From: CAYSUS01 sp964434165 | Lineage (GTDB): Bacteria > Planctomycetota > Planctomycetia > Pirellulales > Thermoguttaceae | DNA: 64,000 nt | Direction: 5' to 3' | Assembly (NCBI GenBank): GCA_964434165.1 | Contig: CAYSUS010000006.1 | Span: forward strand, 62,001-126,000 | Shown: positions 1 to 10,300 of the stretch, piece after piece | How the letters are laid out: each line of letters begins with the position of its first letter | Numbering within the stretch: the first letter of the stretch is position 1 | Notes under the pieces: model-generated | What the model was told of the DNA's origin: nothing | The model's input: the letters and a program-made list of their open reading frames with translations, nothing else | Database searches by the model: none | Translations under genes and position numbers: made by a program

Positions 1-1
1 C

Positions 2-898
2 GAGGCCGTCACGGCCTTAAGCCGCGCGGTGCACTTGCAGCCCAGGAAGGCACTGTACCGCAACAACCTGGCCATCGTGCTCGTCGAGGTCGGGCAGGAA
101 GGGCAGGCCCTGATGCATCTCCGCGCCGTGCATGCCGAGGGCGTGGCCCGCTTCAACCTTGCCCAGCTCATTCTCCGGAAAGGCGACCCGCGCGGGGCCG
201 CGGATCAGTTCGCCGCGGCCGCCCGGGCCGATCCCAACATGCAGCAGGCGAGGATGTGGCTGGCCGAGCTGTCGCGCCAGGGGATCGAGCCCCGGCGCGA
301 AGCCCGGATCGCTTCCGGCGGCCGGGCGCCGCGGAACGACGGTTCCGCCGACCGCGCGCTGCCGCCCACGGCGGTCGCGCCGCGGCAGCCCTCGCCGGCG
401 CCGATGTCGCCTCGGATTGGCGTGCCGTCGCGGCCTCCGCCGCAGAACCCGGTCGCGCCGCGGCAGCCCGACTACGGCAACTTCCCGTTGCCGCCGGGCC
501 GCCAGCCTGGCGTGCGTCGGCCGGACGCGGGGATTCCGGCGCCGCCAAGTCGTCCCGTCCCGCCGGAGCCCCGGCCGCAACCGAGGTCCTCTCCGCCGGA
601 GGAGGCGGGCGCCCCGGGTCCCTATCGCGCCGTGGCTCCGGAGCCCAGCCCGGACGGAAGGCCCTGGCCGCCCGTTCTGATGCGCTCACCCGCGCGCGAT
701 CTCTCTCGGCGCTGGGAGTCGCATCCTGAAGAGGGCTCGCCGGTGCCGCGGGAAAGGGCTGCGACCGCGCGGCCGCCCGAGACGCGCCGATCCGCGGGTC
801 GTCCCGTGCCGGGTGAGGACGTCGTAGCGCCGCTGCCCCCGGTGGCGCCCGAGCCGGAGCCGGTCGAGCCGTTGCCGCCGGTCGAGTCGGGGCCGTAA
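2..898 (+). CDS. TPR-repeat protein with proline-rich tail (5' end outside window)
   Basis: The reading frame is open from the first bases of the window, so the N-terminus is missing; about 298 codons are present. Residues 1-95 form tetratricopeptide-like helices (pattern around LYRNNLAIVLVEVG and ARFNLAQLILRKGDPRGA). They are followed by about 200 residues rich in Pro, Arg and Ala with no recognisable domain, and the protein ends at TAA. TPR units mediate protein-protein contacts, and the low-complexity tail is probably disordered. The gene converges on the iron-sulfur gene downstream. The role is unknown; an outer-membrane assembly or pilus-accessory TPR protein is possible, but the sequence does not decide it. 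Confidence 0.75.
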   Translation, partial: EAVTALSRAVHLQPRKALYRNNLAIVLVEVGQEGQALMHLRAVHAEGVARFNLAQLILRKGDPRGAADQFAAAARADPNMQQARMWLAELSRQGIEPRREARIASGGRAPRNDGSADRALPPTAVAPRQPSPAPMSPRIGVPSRPPPQNPVAPRQPDYGNFPLPPGRQPGVRRPDAGIPAPPSRPVPPEPRPQPRSSPPEEAGAPGPYRAVAPEPSPDGRPWPPVLMRSPARDLSRRWESHPEEGSPVPRERAATARPPETRRSAGRPVPGEDVVAPLPPVAPEPEPVEPLPPVESGP

Positions 899-948
899 GT
901 GGGGAGCAAGGGGAGCATACGCGCCGGTCGCCCGGACGCGCCACCGAG

Positions 949-1827
949 CTACCCGCTTTTCCGGCGGATCCGGTTGCGGCGCTCAACGAGCCACGCCAGG
1001 CCCAGGGCGGCCCCGCCAAGCGCGGCCTCGACGATGGCGAACGGTCCGCGGCTTCTTCTGACGCGGCCGAGCCTTCCTTCCGCCGGTCCGTGCGGCTGAT
1101 GGAAACGCGTGGGGAACCCCAGCTTCTCAAACGGCACGGCCGCGAGGTAGAGCCAGCTCGTGCCCGAGGCTTCCCGCTCGCCGTACACGTGGTCCACGTA
1201 CCGTCCCGGATGCGCCTTGATCCGCCGCCGAGCCTCGGCGAGAAGCCTCTCCCGTTCGCCGAAGGTGATCGCCCCGGAGGGGCATGCCTTGGCGCAGGCC
1301 GGGGTCTGTACGGACTGCCGGTAGCGCGTCTGGGCCTCCCTGTCCAAGGGCCTGCCGTTGAGGAGGACCTGTTCGGCGCGGGCGTGCTGGCGCCCGAGAC
1401 AGAAACCGCACTTGCCCATCTGCGGGGTCGGCAATTCCCAGTACTCGACGGTCGGGACGTGGAACGGGCAGGAGTCGATACACGCCCCGCAGCCCATGCA
1501 GTTGTCGGGCACGTAATCGACCACGCCCGACTCCGTGCGCGCGAACACCTGGGCCGGGCACACGTTGGCACAGTACAACTCCGTACAGTGCATGCACTGC
1601 CGCTTGACGAACACCCAGGCCGGCCGCTCGCCGGCCCCCTCGAGCTCGTGGAAGCTGATGTACGTGAAGATCTTGGGCGTGAACCGGGCCGGGCCCGGAT
1701 AGGAGCCGGGCCGGGTCGTCACCTCCTTGACCTTCTCGCCCCGAAGCGCGTTCGACTGCTTGCAGGCCACCTGGCAACTGCGGCAACCGATGCAGCGCGT
1801 CGTATCGACAAGACAGGCGACGGACAT
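949..1827 (-). CDS. Membrane-anchored four-cluster 4Fe-4S ferredoxin-type electron-transfer subunit (HybA/FdhB-like)
   Basis: The 292-residue protein carries 16 cysteines in four ferredoxin-like groups: C12/15/18/22, C78/81/86/90, C110/113/116/120 and C140/143/178/182. This is the layout of the electron-transfer subunits of formate dehydrogenase, hydrogenase-2 and DMSO-reductase-type enzymes. Residues about 262-282 are hydrophobic and are followed by Arg/Lys, consistent with a C-terminal membrane anchor. I chose the ATG at 1827 because the first cluster follows it directly; a GTG 32 codons upstream would add a low-complexity leader derived from an intergenic repeat. The gene is last in a minus-strand series after the aldo/keto reductase and a tetraheme cytochrome. 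No molybdopterin catalytic subunit is in view, so the partner enzyme is unknown. Confidence 0.85.
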   Translation of the reverse strand: MSVACLVDTTRCIGCRSCQVACKQSNALRGEKVKEVTTRPGSYPGPARFTPKIFTYISFHELEGAGERPAWVFVKRQCMHCTELYCANVCPAQVFARTESGVVDYVPDNCMGCGACIDSCPFHVPTVEYWELPTPQMGKCGFCLGRQHARAEQVLLNGRPLDREAQTRYRQSVQTPACAKACPSGAITFGERERLLAEARRRIKAHPGRYVDHVYGEREASGTSWLYLAAVPFEKLGFPTRFHQPHGPAEGRLGRVRRSRGPFAIVEAALGGAALGLAWLVERRNRIRRKSG

Positions 1828-1923
1828 GGGGGAGTCAGGGGCGGTGGTGGGTGTCTTCACATCAAGTCTCGTACTGGGTACGGAAGTGCGCAGCACGACA
1901 GCCCGAGAGTTACCGCTCACCAC

Positions 1924-1947
1924 TAGTCACTAATCACTACTCACTCG
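1924..1947. repeat. Intergenic AGT/GGT-rich repeat (family E copy 1)
   Basis: A short run of the type ACTAGTCACTAATCACTACT lies in the gap between the cytochrome and iron-sulfur genes. Similar GTGGTGAGTRSTGAG-like runs occur at 26283-26311 and, in this orientation, at 58718-58750. The function is unknown. Confidence 0.5.
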
Positions 1948-2561
1948 CTTGCGGCCTGGGTCGAGCCCGCCGAGCTTCCCTCCTTCGGCAGGAGCTTTCC
2001 GGTCCGCTTGTCCCACTCGACGACGCGCCGCTCCAGCCGATGTTCGCCGTGGCAATCCGTGCAGACCAGTTGCTTCGGATCGGTCTTTTGCGGGCAGCGC
2101 TTCTGCCACATGGCGATCACGTCGCGGGCCGGGGCGTCGTGCGAATCGTGGCAGTCGTTGCAGGCCGCGTCGATCCTCTCGGCCGGATACATGATGTCCG
2201 GGGGCGTGATGTTGTCTTCGTCGTTGCGGTGGGCGAGCGACTTGCCGTGGCAATCGATGCAACCGACGTTTCCGTTGGCGTGGATCACCGCGAGCGGCTC
2301 GTCGTGGTAGTTGTTGTGGCATACGAAGCAGGACGAGTTGTCGGCGACAGGGCCGGAGGGCTTCTCTTTCGGCTCACCCGTCGGCTCGTCGGTCAGGCGC
2401 GGCGCGTCCTTGCCGACTTCCAGGGGCGGCAGTCCGCCCGGCTTCTCGTCGGCCCGCGCCGACGACGCCCCGAGCGGTTCGGACACCAGCGGTCCGCGCG
2501 TCACCCAGGCGCCGGTCAGCATGAGGAGGACGGGCAAGACGATCCACGCGCCGTGTTTCAT
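1941..2561 (-). CDS. Exported tetraheme c-type cytochrome
   Basis: The 206-residue protein has an N-terminal hydrophobic segment (about residues 5-22, start MKHGAWIVLPVLLML), indicating export or anchoring. A linker rich in Pro/Glu/Lys follows, then four heme-binding CxxCH motifs: CFVCH, CIDCH, CNDCH and CTDCH. Several extra His residues could serve as distal ligands. The ATG at 2561 is preceded by AAAGGAA at good spacing, which favours it over the upstream ATG at 2576. The C-terminal 30 residues are charged and lack hemes. It sits between the aldo/keto reductase and the 16-Cys iron-sulfur protein, suggesting a periplasmic electron carrier that exchanges electrons with the membrane FeS subunit. 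The substrate is not evident. Confidence 0.85.
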   Translation of the reverse strand: MKHGAWIVLPVLLMLTGAWVTRGPLVSEPLGASSARADEKPGGLPPLEVGKDAPRLTDEPTGEPKEKPSGPVADNSSCFVCHNNYHDEPLAVIHANGNVGCIDCHGKSLAHRNDEDNITPPDIMYPAERIDAACNDCHDSHDAPARDVIAMWQKRCPQKTDPKQLVCTDCHGEHRLERRVVEWDKRTGKLLPKEGSSAGSTQAASE

Positions 2562-2670
2562 GGGGGTTCCTTTCATCGGGGATTGCGCAGCAGGGCGGGT
2601 CTCGCTGCGCGACCCGCCCTGCCGCGTTCGATGCGGACTGGGGTCCACCTGCTCGTTCAGTCTTGATGTT

Positions 2671-2696
2671 GGTGCGTTTCGCGGCACTGACGCACC
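2671..2696 (-). terminator. Hairpin directly after the aldo/keto reductase stop (family D repeat)
   Basis: A perfect 7-bp inverted repeat, GGTGCGT (2671-2677) and ACGCACC (2690-2696), has a 12-nt loop. It touches the TAG stop codon (2697-2699) of the minus-strand aldo/keto reductase. There is no U-run, so factor-independent termination is uncertain; RNA 3'-end protection is an alternative. A related element is at 40069-40097. Confidence 0.5.
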
Positions 2697-3851
2697 CTAC
2701 ACGTACTCCCAGTCCTTCAGCCAGCGGTAGTGGTAGGGGAGATTGGCCCACATCTCTTCGGTCGCCCGCTCCAGCTCCGCCCTCTCCTCGACGTCCAGCG
2801 CGCGGCGCTCCTTTACGGCTAGGGCGGCGTTATCGACCTGCTCGACCGTGATCATCCCCGGGATGGGCCCCGTGATGGCCGGGTTCTGAAGGATGTAACG
2901 CAGCGTGAGCCGGGCAAGGCGATTGTCGGCCTCCTCGTGCGGGTTGCCGGGCGTGCCGTCCCCCTTGAACAGCGAACCGCTGGCGTAGGGCTTGATGCCG
3001 AACCACCCCACGTCCTGTTTGTCCATGGCCGCCCACAGGCCGTGCTTGTCCTCGACCACCTTGGTCTTGGCCGTGTATGGGGTGACGACCACGTCGATGA
3101 TGTCCTTGGCCTTTTCGATCCAGGCCTTGATGTGCGGACGATCGTGCGAGGAGAACCCGGTGCAGCGGGCGCGGCCCGTCTTCTTGGCCCACTCCAGGGC
3201 CGCGAGCATCTCCTCCATCTCCACGTCCTCGTGGCGGCTGCTTCCTTCGTGCAGCGTGATCCGCCACAGGTCCACGTACTCCAGGCCCGTCTTGGTCAGA
3301 CCGTTGTCCAGGGCCTTCTTGAGGCCGTCGGTGATCCAGCCGGCGGGCATCGGCTCGCCCTTCTTCTTGGCCTGCTGCCAGCGGTTGCTCAGGCCCCGCA
3401 TCTCCTCCTGGTACCAGGAGAAGCCGAGGTACATCCGGTCGCGGCGGCCCTTGAGGGCTTTGGAGTACATAATGCACTCTTCGCGCGTGCACGCGTCGAT
3501 GTAGTTGATGCCCCGCTCGATGCAACGGGTGACCACGTCGGTGCGGTTCTTCTCGAACTCGGGCATGTCGAGTTTGGCGCTGAGCCAGCCCCGTCCCTGG
3601 AACACGCCAGGGACGACCCCGTTGACCCGCTTCCAGTGTCCGCCCAGGCACACGGCCGAGACCATCCAGTCGGTCTTGCCGCAGCGGCGGTACTCCATTT
3701 CCGGGTTGTAGTTGATGATCTTGCTGGTGTCGGCCTTCTCCGGGTTGCCGGCGTGGACCGTGAAGGTCGGTGTGAGCCCCACGGCGGCCCCGGCGGCGGC
3801 GGCGGCGGTGGTCTTGACGAAGTCGCGGCGGGTGACCTTGCTCTGGGCCAT
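2697..3851 (-). CDS. Tat-exported aldo/keto reductase family protein, catalytic tetrad apparently altered
   Basis: The 384-residue protein starts with a twin-arginine signal (TRRDFVKTTAAAAAGAAVG). An aldo/keto reductase barrel follows from about residue 40 (YRRCGKTDWMVSAVCLGG) to the C-terminus (NPAITGPIPGMITVEQV). The start ATG at 3851 has GAGGAGGAA upstream. In the family, Asp-Tyr-Lys-His act together. Here the Asp region reads NYIDACTREECIMYSKALKG with no Tyr at the usual place, and the strand that normally ends in Lys reads MYLGFSW. The His after the fourth strand (TLHEG) is kept. It may therefore be a non-classical reductase or a binding protein. It is first of three minus-strand genes with the cytochrome and FeS protein, so a periplasmic redox role is plausible. 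Confidence 0.85.
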   Translation of the reverse strand: MAQSKVTRRDFVKTTAAAAAGAAVGLTPTFTVHAGNPEKADTSKIINYNPEMEYRRCGKTDWMVSAVCLGGHWKRVNGVVPGVFQGRGWLSAKLDMPEFEKNRTDVVTRCIERGINYIDACTREECIMYSKALKGRRDRMYLGFSWYQEEMRGLSNRWQQAKKKGEPMPAGWITDGLKKALDNGLTKTGLEYVDLWRITLHEGSSRHEDVEMEEMLAALEWAKKTGRARCTGFSSHDRPHIKAWIEKAKDIIDVVVTPYTAKTKVVEDKHGLWAAMDKQDVGWFGIKPYASGSLFKGDGTPGNPHEEADNRLARLTLRYILQNPAITGPIPGMITVEQVDNAALAVKERRALDVEERAELERATEEMWANLPYHYRWLKDWEYV

Positions 3852-4317
3852 GGCGAATTCCTCCTCGCGTAGGGTCCTCAAGGAAAGAGCGGCCGCCCTG
3901 GCGGCCCGGACGGTCGGACGGAAAGGGTAGGGGTGCATCGATGCCCTGCGGCGCCCGGTGAAGGCGCACTGTGTAGCACGATGCTAGCTGGCCGGGGCGC
4001 CGATCGTCAAGCGAATTCGCAGCCTGCCCAAACCCCGTGAGGCCGGATGTTACCGCAGCCCGGGACGTGTTACCAGCCGCGGGCTGGAACCCTCTTCCCC
4101 ATGCGCCACGGCCGCGTGCCCCGACCCCAGCCCGCTTGAGCGGCCAGGGTCGGGGCGCGGGGGGCGCGGCGTGCGAGACGTTATATCCGCTTCGCGGGGG
4201 AGCCACTGTAGTCGGCAGGGAGGCTGGCAGGGCCCCGGCGCCGCGCTGCGTGGGTTATGAGAGAATAGGCACGCGTGCAGCAGGTCCGCCGCGGGCTCGA
4301 TCTGGGGAATTCAGCGC
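3852..4317. other. 466-bp divergent intergenic region
   Basis: The gap separates the minus-strand aldo/keto reductase from the plus-strand giant membrane protein gene and should hold both promoters. On the minus strand, GCTACACAG around 3970-3978 is a weak -10 candidate. On the plus strand, TTATGA/GAGAAT near 4255-4266 precedes the ATG at 4318 by about 50 nt. No convincing ORF or RNA gene is seen. Confidence 0.4.
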
Positions 4318-7300
4318 ATGTTCACCACCCTTGCGATCCTGCTGCTTCTGACGGTTGTAGCGGCGTTGGTGATCGCAGGCATCGTCGTGCTCTGCCGACG
4401 GTTGGCCGGTCCGGCCGGCAGCGCGCACCAGGTGGACTGCCCGTTCTGCGGCCGGGTGACCGACGATCGACGCAATCGCTGCGACTGGTGCGGCCGTCGC
4501 TTGCCCTATCGGACGCCGTTGGAGTTGGCCGAGCTCTCGGACCTGGAAGCCATGGTCCGCCAGCTCAAGCGCATGGAGGCGTCCGGCGTCTTGACGCGCG
4601 CGGAAGCCTCGCAGCTCGCGACGCGGGTTGCGGAGTACCGGGCCAAGGTGTTGGGCGAGCGCCCCGCGCCGCGCGCAGCGGGCCAGCCGGGGGTCTCCGC
4701 GTCCCCGGTTGTCGAAGCGGAGCCGATCGAGGCCGAGGTCGTCGAGGAGCCCGACCTTCCCAAGACGCCCTCCGCTCCCCCTCCTCCTCCGCGCCCCTCC
4801 GCGCCCAGCCGCCCCGCGCCCGACAGACCGCGTGGACCGCGGACCCCGGAGCTTCCTCGGCCCGTGGAGCGTCCCAGGATCGGTCCGGCCCCGCGCCCCA
4901 AGCCGGCAGGTCCTCAAGCCCGCGAGCCCGTCTCGCGCGAGGAGCCGACCCGCCGGCCGCCCCGATCGCCGGCGGACCGGATGCCTCCCCGAGCCGCCCC
5001 GTCGAAGCCCCCGTCGGCTCCCAAGCCACGCCCGCGCATCGCGCCCGAGGCCCCACCGCGGGAATCGCCGGCGCGCCCGCCTCGCGAACCCGCGGAAGCC
5101 GAGAGGCGGCCCCGGCGGTCCTGGTCCGAGCTGCTCTCGGCGTTCATGGAGGACCGCAACATCCGCATCGGCGAGCTCGTCGGCGGCCTGCTGTTCGTGG
5201 TGTTCTCCGTGCTCCTGACGGTAAGCCTGTGGGACCAGCTCACGCGGATTCCCTACTACCAGTTCTTCGTGCTGGTGGCCGTCTCGTCGGCCGTGTTCGG
5301 GGCGGGCCTGTACGCCCATCACCGCTTGCGTCTCGCCTCGACGGGAACGAGCGTGCTCGTGATCGCCACGCTGCTGGTCCCGCTCAACTTCTTCACGATG
5401 GTCGGGGTTTCCAGGGCCGAATGGACCTGGCTCTCGGTCGCGGCCGAGCTGGTCTCGTTAGGTGTGTTCACGTTGCTCGTCCATCAGGCCGCCTGCGTGC
5501 TCGTTCCCAAGGCCCCCTGGCACCAGGTCGTGGCCGTGCTGGGCGGATCGGCCTCGGTGCTTGTGAGCGGGCGGTGGGTCGGCCCGGAGACGCCGGCCTG
5601 GCAGTTCGTGGCGGCCGGATGCCTCCCCGCGGGATTCTTCGTGGCGTCCCTCGGCGCGTACCTGGCCCGGCTGCCGCGGCGCGTGAGGCTTGACGAGTCG
5701 GGCGCGGCCGCCGTGCTGACCCTGCTGGGCACCGCCTTGTTCGCCCTGGCCGTGCCGTGGGGTTTGATGGTCTGGCAGGCGTCGGGCGGAGAGAGGGCGA
5801 CCCTGGCCGCGGCCCTCGATCAACTCGCGGCGCTGCTGGCCCTGGCCGCCGTGCCCGTGCTGGCCTGCGGCCTGGCCGTGATGCGCGGAACGACGCGCGA
5901 CGATCGGCTGGCCGCCTATCGCACCGGGGGCACCGCCGTGGCGCTGCTGGGCGGGACGCTGCTGTTGGCGGCCTCGGCGCTGGCCTGGCCGCAGCCGTGG
6001 GGCGTGACGGCCGTGGGGACGATCGCCGCGGTGGCCCTGGCCCTCGGCGCGCTGCGCTACCGGTTGCCGGTGCTCCACGCCGGCGCCATCGCCGCGGCAG
6101 CCTTCGCCTACCTGACGTGCTTCCATTCCCTGGGGGACTCCAGCGCCCTGGCGAGCCTCGCGCGCGAGGATCTCTCGCGGGCCATGCTGGGACGCCTGTT
6201 CAGCGCCAGGAGCGGAACGGCCCTGGTGCCGCTGTTCGCCGTGCTGGCCTGCGCGGCCGAATGGCTCGCCCGCAGCGGCCGGCGCCGGCACGGGGCGGTG
6301 TACGCCGGCGGGGCCGTGGCCGTGGTGGTCACGAGCCTGGCCACGGTGTCTTCCAACGCCCTTTTGCACAGCGGGGCGGACGCGATCCGCGCGGCGATCG
6401 TCTATGCGATCTACGGGGTCGGCTGCCTGGCGCTGAACGCCCGGTGGCGGCGCCCCGCGCTGAGCTATGTGGGGCTGTCGCTGGTGGCGGGAGCCAGCGT
6501 GTTCGCGATGCGGCTGGAGCAGATCGGCGGAGCGACCTGGAGCCTGGTGCTGGCGGCCGAGTCGCTGGCCCTGCTCCTCGTCGCGGCGGCCCTGGCGCAA
6601 ACCACCCAGAGGCAGCGCGGCGTACCCTGGGCCGAGAGCCTCGGCGAGGCAGACGTCAAGGGGCTGGCCGAGTGGGACGCGCTGGTCGAGGTCTTCCGCG
6701 TGCCCGCCGTCCACGTGGCCGAGGTGGTGGCGGGCCTGGCCCTGGCGGCCGGGTTGTGGACGGCCTGGTTCGATCGCGCGGCCATCCTGGCCGCGCCGAC
6801 GCCGCTTCTGCCGGCGGCCGCGGTCGCGCTGACCGCGACATGGCTTCTCTTGGCCTGGGGGCACCGCTCGGCGGAGCGGACCTGGCTGGCGGCCGCGACT
6901 GCGCTGGCCGGCCTGCTGCACACGCTGGCGTGGAACTACACGGCCTGGACGCAGATGCCTTGGCCCGTGGCCTTGCTGGCCCACGCCACGCTGGCCACGG
7001 CCGGGAGCCTCCTGATCGGCCGGTTGCCCTGGGTCCGCAGCGATTCCCGGATACGAGGCGAGGTGGATCGCGTACTGGTCAAGCCGCTGCGCCTGGCGGC
7101 GATCGGGGTCTCGCTGGCCGCCGTGCCGGTCCTGGCTGTCACCTGGAGCCCCGCGCTGGGCTGGACGGCCTTGAGCGCCTGGCTGTTCTGGGTCTCGGTG
7201 ATCTGGCTGGTGCTGGCCTTCGGCGGTCGGCTGCCGGCCATGCTCTCCGCGCATCAGGCGGCGCTGGCCGCGGCGGCCGTGGCTGGGGCGATCGCCTGGC

Positions 7301-10300
7301 TGTGGAGCCAGGGCTGGGGCGCGGCGGCCCAGGGCCGTTTCCTCCACCCCTGGACCTTCCAGGCATGCGCCGCGGCCCTGGCGGCCGTGTGCCTCGCCTG
7401 GCTGATCGCCCGGATCCTGCTGCGGCGATTCGAGGCCTTCAAGGACTTGCTCGAGCCCGACTGGCCGGCCGTGGACCGGGTCGTGCTCGTCGGCGTGACT
7501 TGGCTGCAGCTCGCCTTCCTCGCCCTGTACCTCCTGCCGGGCGTGGGCATGGAGCTCGTGCGACTGGGCCGGGCCGGAGCGCCCCCGACGGCCAGCGCCA
7601 CGGTCGCTAGCGCATTCGGGCCCGGGGCATGGCTGGTGCTTTTCTGGGTCGCGGGCTTGCTCGCCGGCTCGCTGTGGCATCGCTGGGGCCGGGCGGAGAT
7701 GCTCGGCGCGATCGCCGTCGCCGTGAGCCTCGCGTGCGTGCTTGCAGGGCGGTGGACCAACGACATGGCCGCGGCCTCGATGCTCCGCTGGGGCCTGGGC
7801 ACGGTGTTCCTGCTGCTCTCGGCGGCCGTGTGGCTGCGCGACGAACTGACGTCGATGCTCGCGCGGTGGCCGGGGACTTGCATGGAGGGCTCAGGCACTG
7901 GCAGACAAGCTGCCCATGGCGCCCCGGCCCGAGGCGCGATCGTCGGTCTGGCCGCGCTGCCCGTGATCGCGCTGACCGTGCTGGCCGCGACGACTCAATT
8001 GATCGGGCTGGCTCCGACCAGGTTCCCCGCCGGCGTGCTGTTCCACGAGATCCATCCGGCCGCGTCGTACCTGGTGCCGCTGCTGCTGGTCATCGCCGGG
8101 CTGGTGGGCCACGCGGTCCGCGAGCGCTCGGCCGGATACGCCTTCTCGGCCGGGCTGGTGGTCGAACTGGCCGTGGTGCTGGGCTACGCGCTGACCGTGG
8201 TGCTGGGCGGCGGATCGTTCGGCAGCGAGGACCTCGTCCGGGTCGTGCAGTTGGCCACGATCGCCGCGGCGCTGTGGGCCGGGCTTTGGCTGGCCGCCCG
8301 GCGGCGGATCGACGTCTGGCGCGAAGACACCCAAGACGGTTTGCTCGCCCACCATCTGATGAACGTGCAGCTCGGCATGCCGATCGTCGGTAACCTGCTC
8401 CTGCTCCTGCCGGGCTTGGCGTGGATCGCCCTTTCCATCACGGCCTGGCCCAGTGCCTGGGTCAAGGCCACGGGCTGGCCGCTGGGCTGGACCGCCTTCC
8501 TCCTCACCGGCGCGGCGATCGCTTTGCGGCGCACCGCGTCGGGGAGGCGACTGCGTCCGGCCGCGGCGGGCATGATCGGCATGGCCCTGCTCGGGCTGCT
8601 CGCCTGCACCGTGCACGGGATGTCGCCCCAATGGGGCATCCGCACCTTGATGCTCGGCTGGGCGAGCTATGCCCTGTTCGTGGCCGCGGCCTCGTGGTGG
8701 GTGGCCTCGGTGCGGGCCCTGCCCGGCGCCGAGGGCCCGCCGCAGGCCCTGCTCCGCGCCGCGGCCGTGTGGGTGGGCGCGGCCGGCGGGCTGGCCGTGC
8801 TGCTGGGGCTGAAGGCGGCGTTGCTGCACGGCCAGCTCGAGGACCGGCTGTGGGCCGCGGCCGCCATCGCCGTGGCCAGCGTGGCCGGCGCGACCATGGC
8901 CTACTGGCGCCGGGCCGAGGGCTGGGCCTTCGCGGCCGCGCTGGGTGTGAACCTGGCCGCCTCGCTCGTCGTGTGGTACTTCCAGCGCGAGCTGGCCTTT
9001 GCCGCGTGGTGGGTCCTCCTCGTGCAGGCCAACGTGGTCGCCACGTCGGCCGTGGCCCTGGTGTGGCTCGCCGCGCGGCGGAGACTCTACCAGCTCCGCG
9101 AGCTGACCGTGCGCAGCAGCCCCTTGCTGGGTACGCAGACCTCGCTGGCCGTGACCGGCGTGACCGTGCTGCTGGCCCTGCCCGTGGTCCGCCTGGTGGC
9201 CGTGCCGCAGGGGCTGCCCTCGTGGGCGGAACGGATGGTCGATCCGGGCGGCTGGATCGCTCTGGCCGCCGTGACGGCCGCCGCGGTGGGCTACCTCGTC
9301 CAGATCGACCGGGGCCGGCTGTTCCACGCCCTGGGCGGGCTGGGCGCGGCCCTGCCCGTGATGATCGCGTGCATGACCGTGCACCCCGCGTGGCCCTGGG
9401 ACGTGGCTGAGTGGACGTCCTACCGCGTACTGATGGTCGCGGCGGCGGCCGCCACGCTGGCGCTCCTGGGCGCGGGACTCGTCGCGCGACGACTTCGAGG
9501 CCCGGCGGGCCTTGACGAGATGGCTCCCGAGGGCGGGGTCATCCGGACCTGGGTCGCCTGCCTGGGCGCCGCGGCCGTGCTCCTGGCCCTGGCCTGGTGC
9601 CCGTTCGATCCGGGCGGCACCTGGTGGCGCGTGGGGACCGTGCTGGCGGTGAGCCTGGCGGCGGGTATTCTGGCCCTGGCGACCCGCGCGGCGGAGTACG
9701 TCTTCGTTTCGGGGTTGTTGGCCAACGTGGCCGCAACGATCTGGTGGGCCGTGCTCGAAGGGCCGAACGGCTGGGCCCTCGTGGAGGTGAACACCGCCGC
9801 CCTGGCCGCGGCCTCGGCCGGGTGGACCTTGGTGCGGAAGCTTCATCGCCAGGGCGTGCCTTGTACGGAGATCAACGGCCAGCCCGTGATCTTCGCGCAC
9901 CTGGCCGCGCTGGGTAGCCTGGCGGCCCTGGTGTCCCTGGCCGGGGCGATCGTGGTGCAGGCCCTCGGCGGTCATCTTGCGCCCTCGCCGGACCCGCTCC
10001 GCACCGCGGCGACGATCGCCGTGGCGGCGGCCATGCTCGCCCTAGTGTGGGACCGCGCGGCGCCGTTCCCGCTGGGTGGGCTCTACCTCGTCGGTCTGGC
10101 GGCACTGGGCATGTCGTGGAACGCCCGGGCGTTCGCGCCGCGCGAGATCGTCTGGGTGGCGGCCACGGAGCTGACCGGCTTCGCCCTGGCGGCCTCCGTG
10201 GCCGGGTGGCTCCTGCCGCGGGGACGCAGGCTGTGGAGCGCCCTGCGAATCGAGCACGAGTCGGGGCGGTTCGAGGCCGAGTGGTTCGGCCCGCTGCAAG

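Noticed and set aside
5458..7680. Very long minus-strand open frame opposite the giant membrane protein
   Set aside because: Its product is Gln/Arg/Gly/His/Pro-rich low-complexity text, the usual artefact of GC-rich codon bias on the opposite strand.
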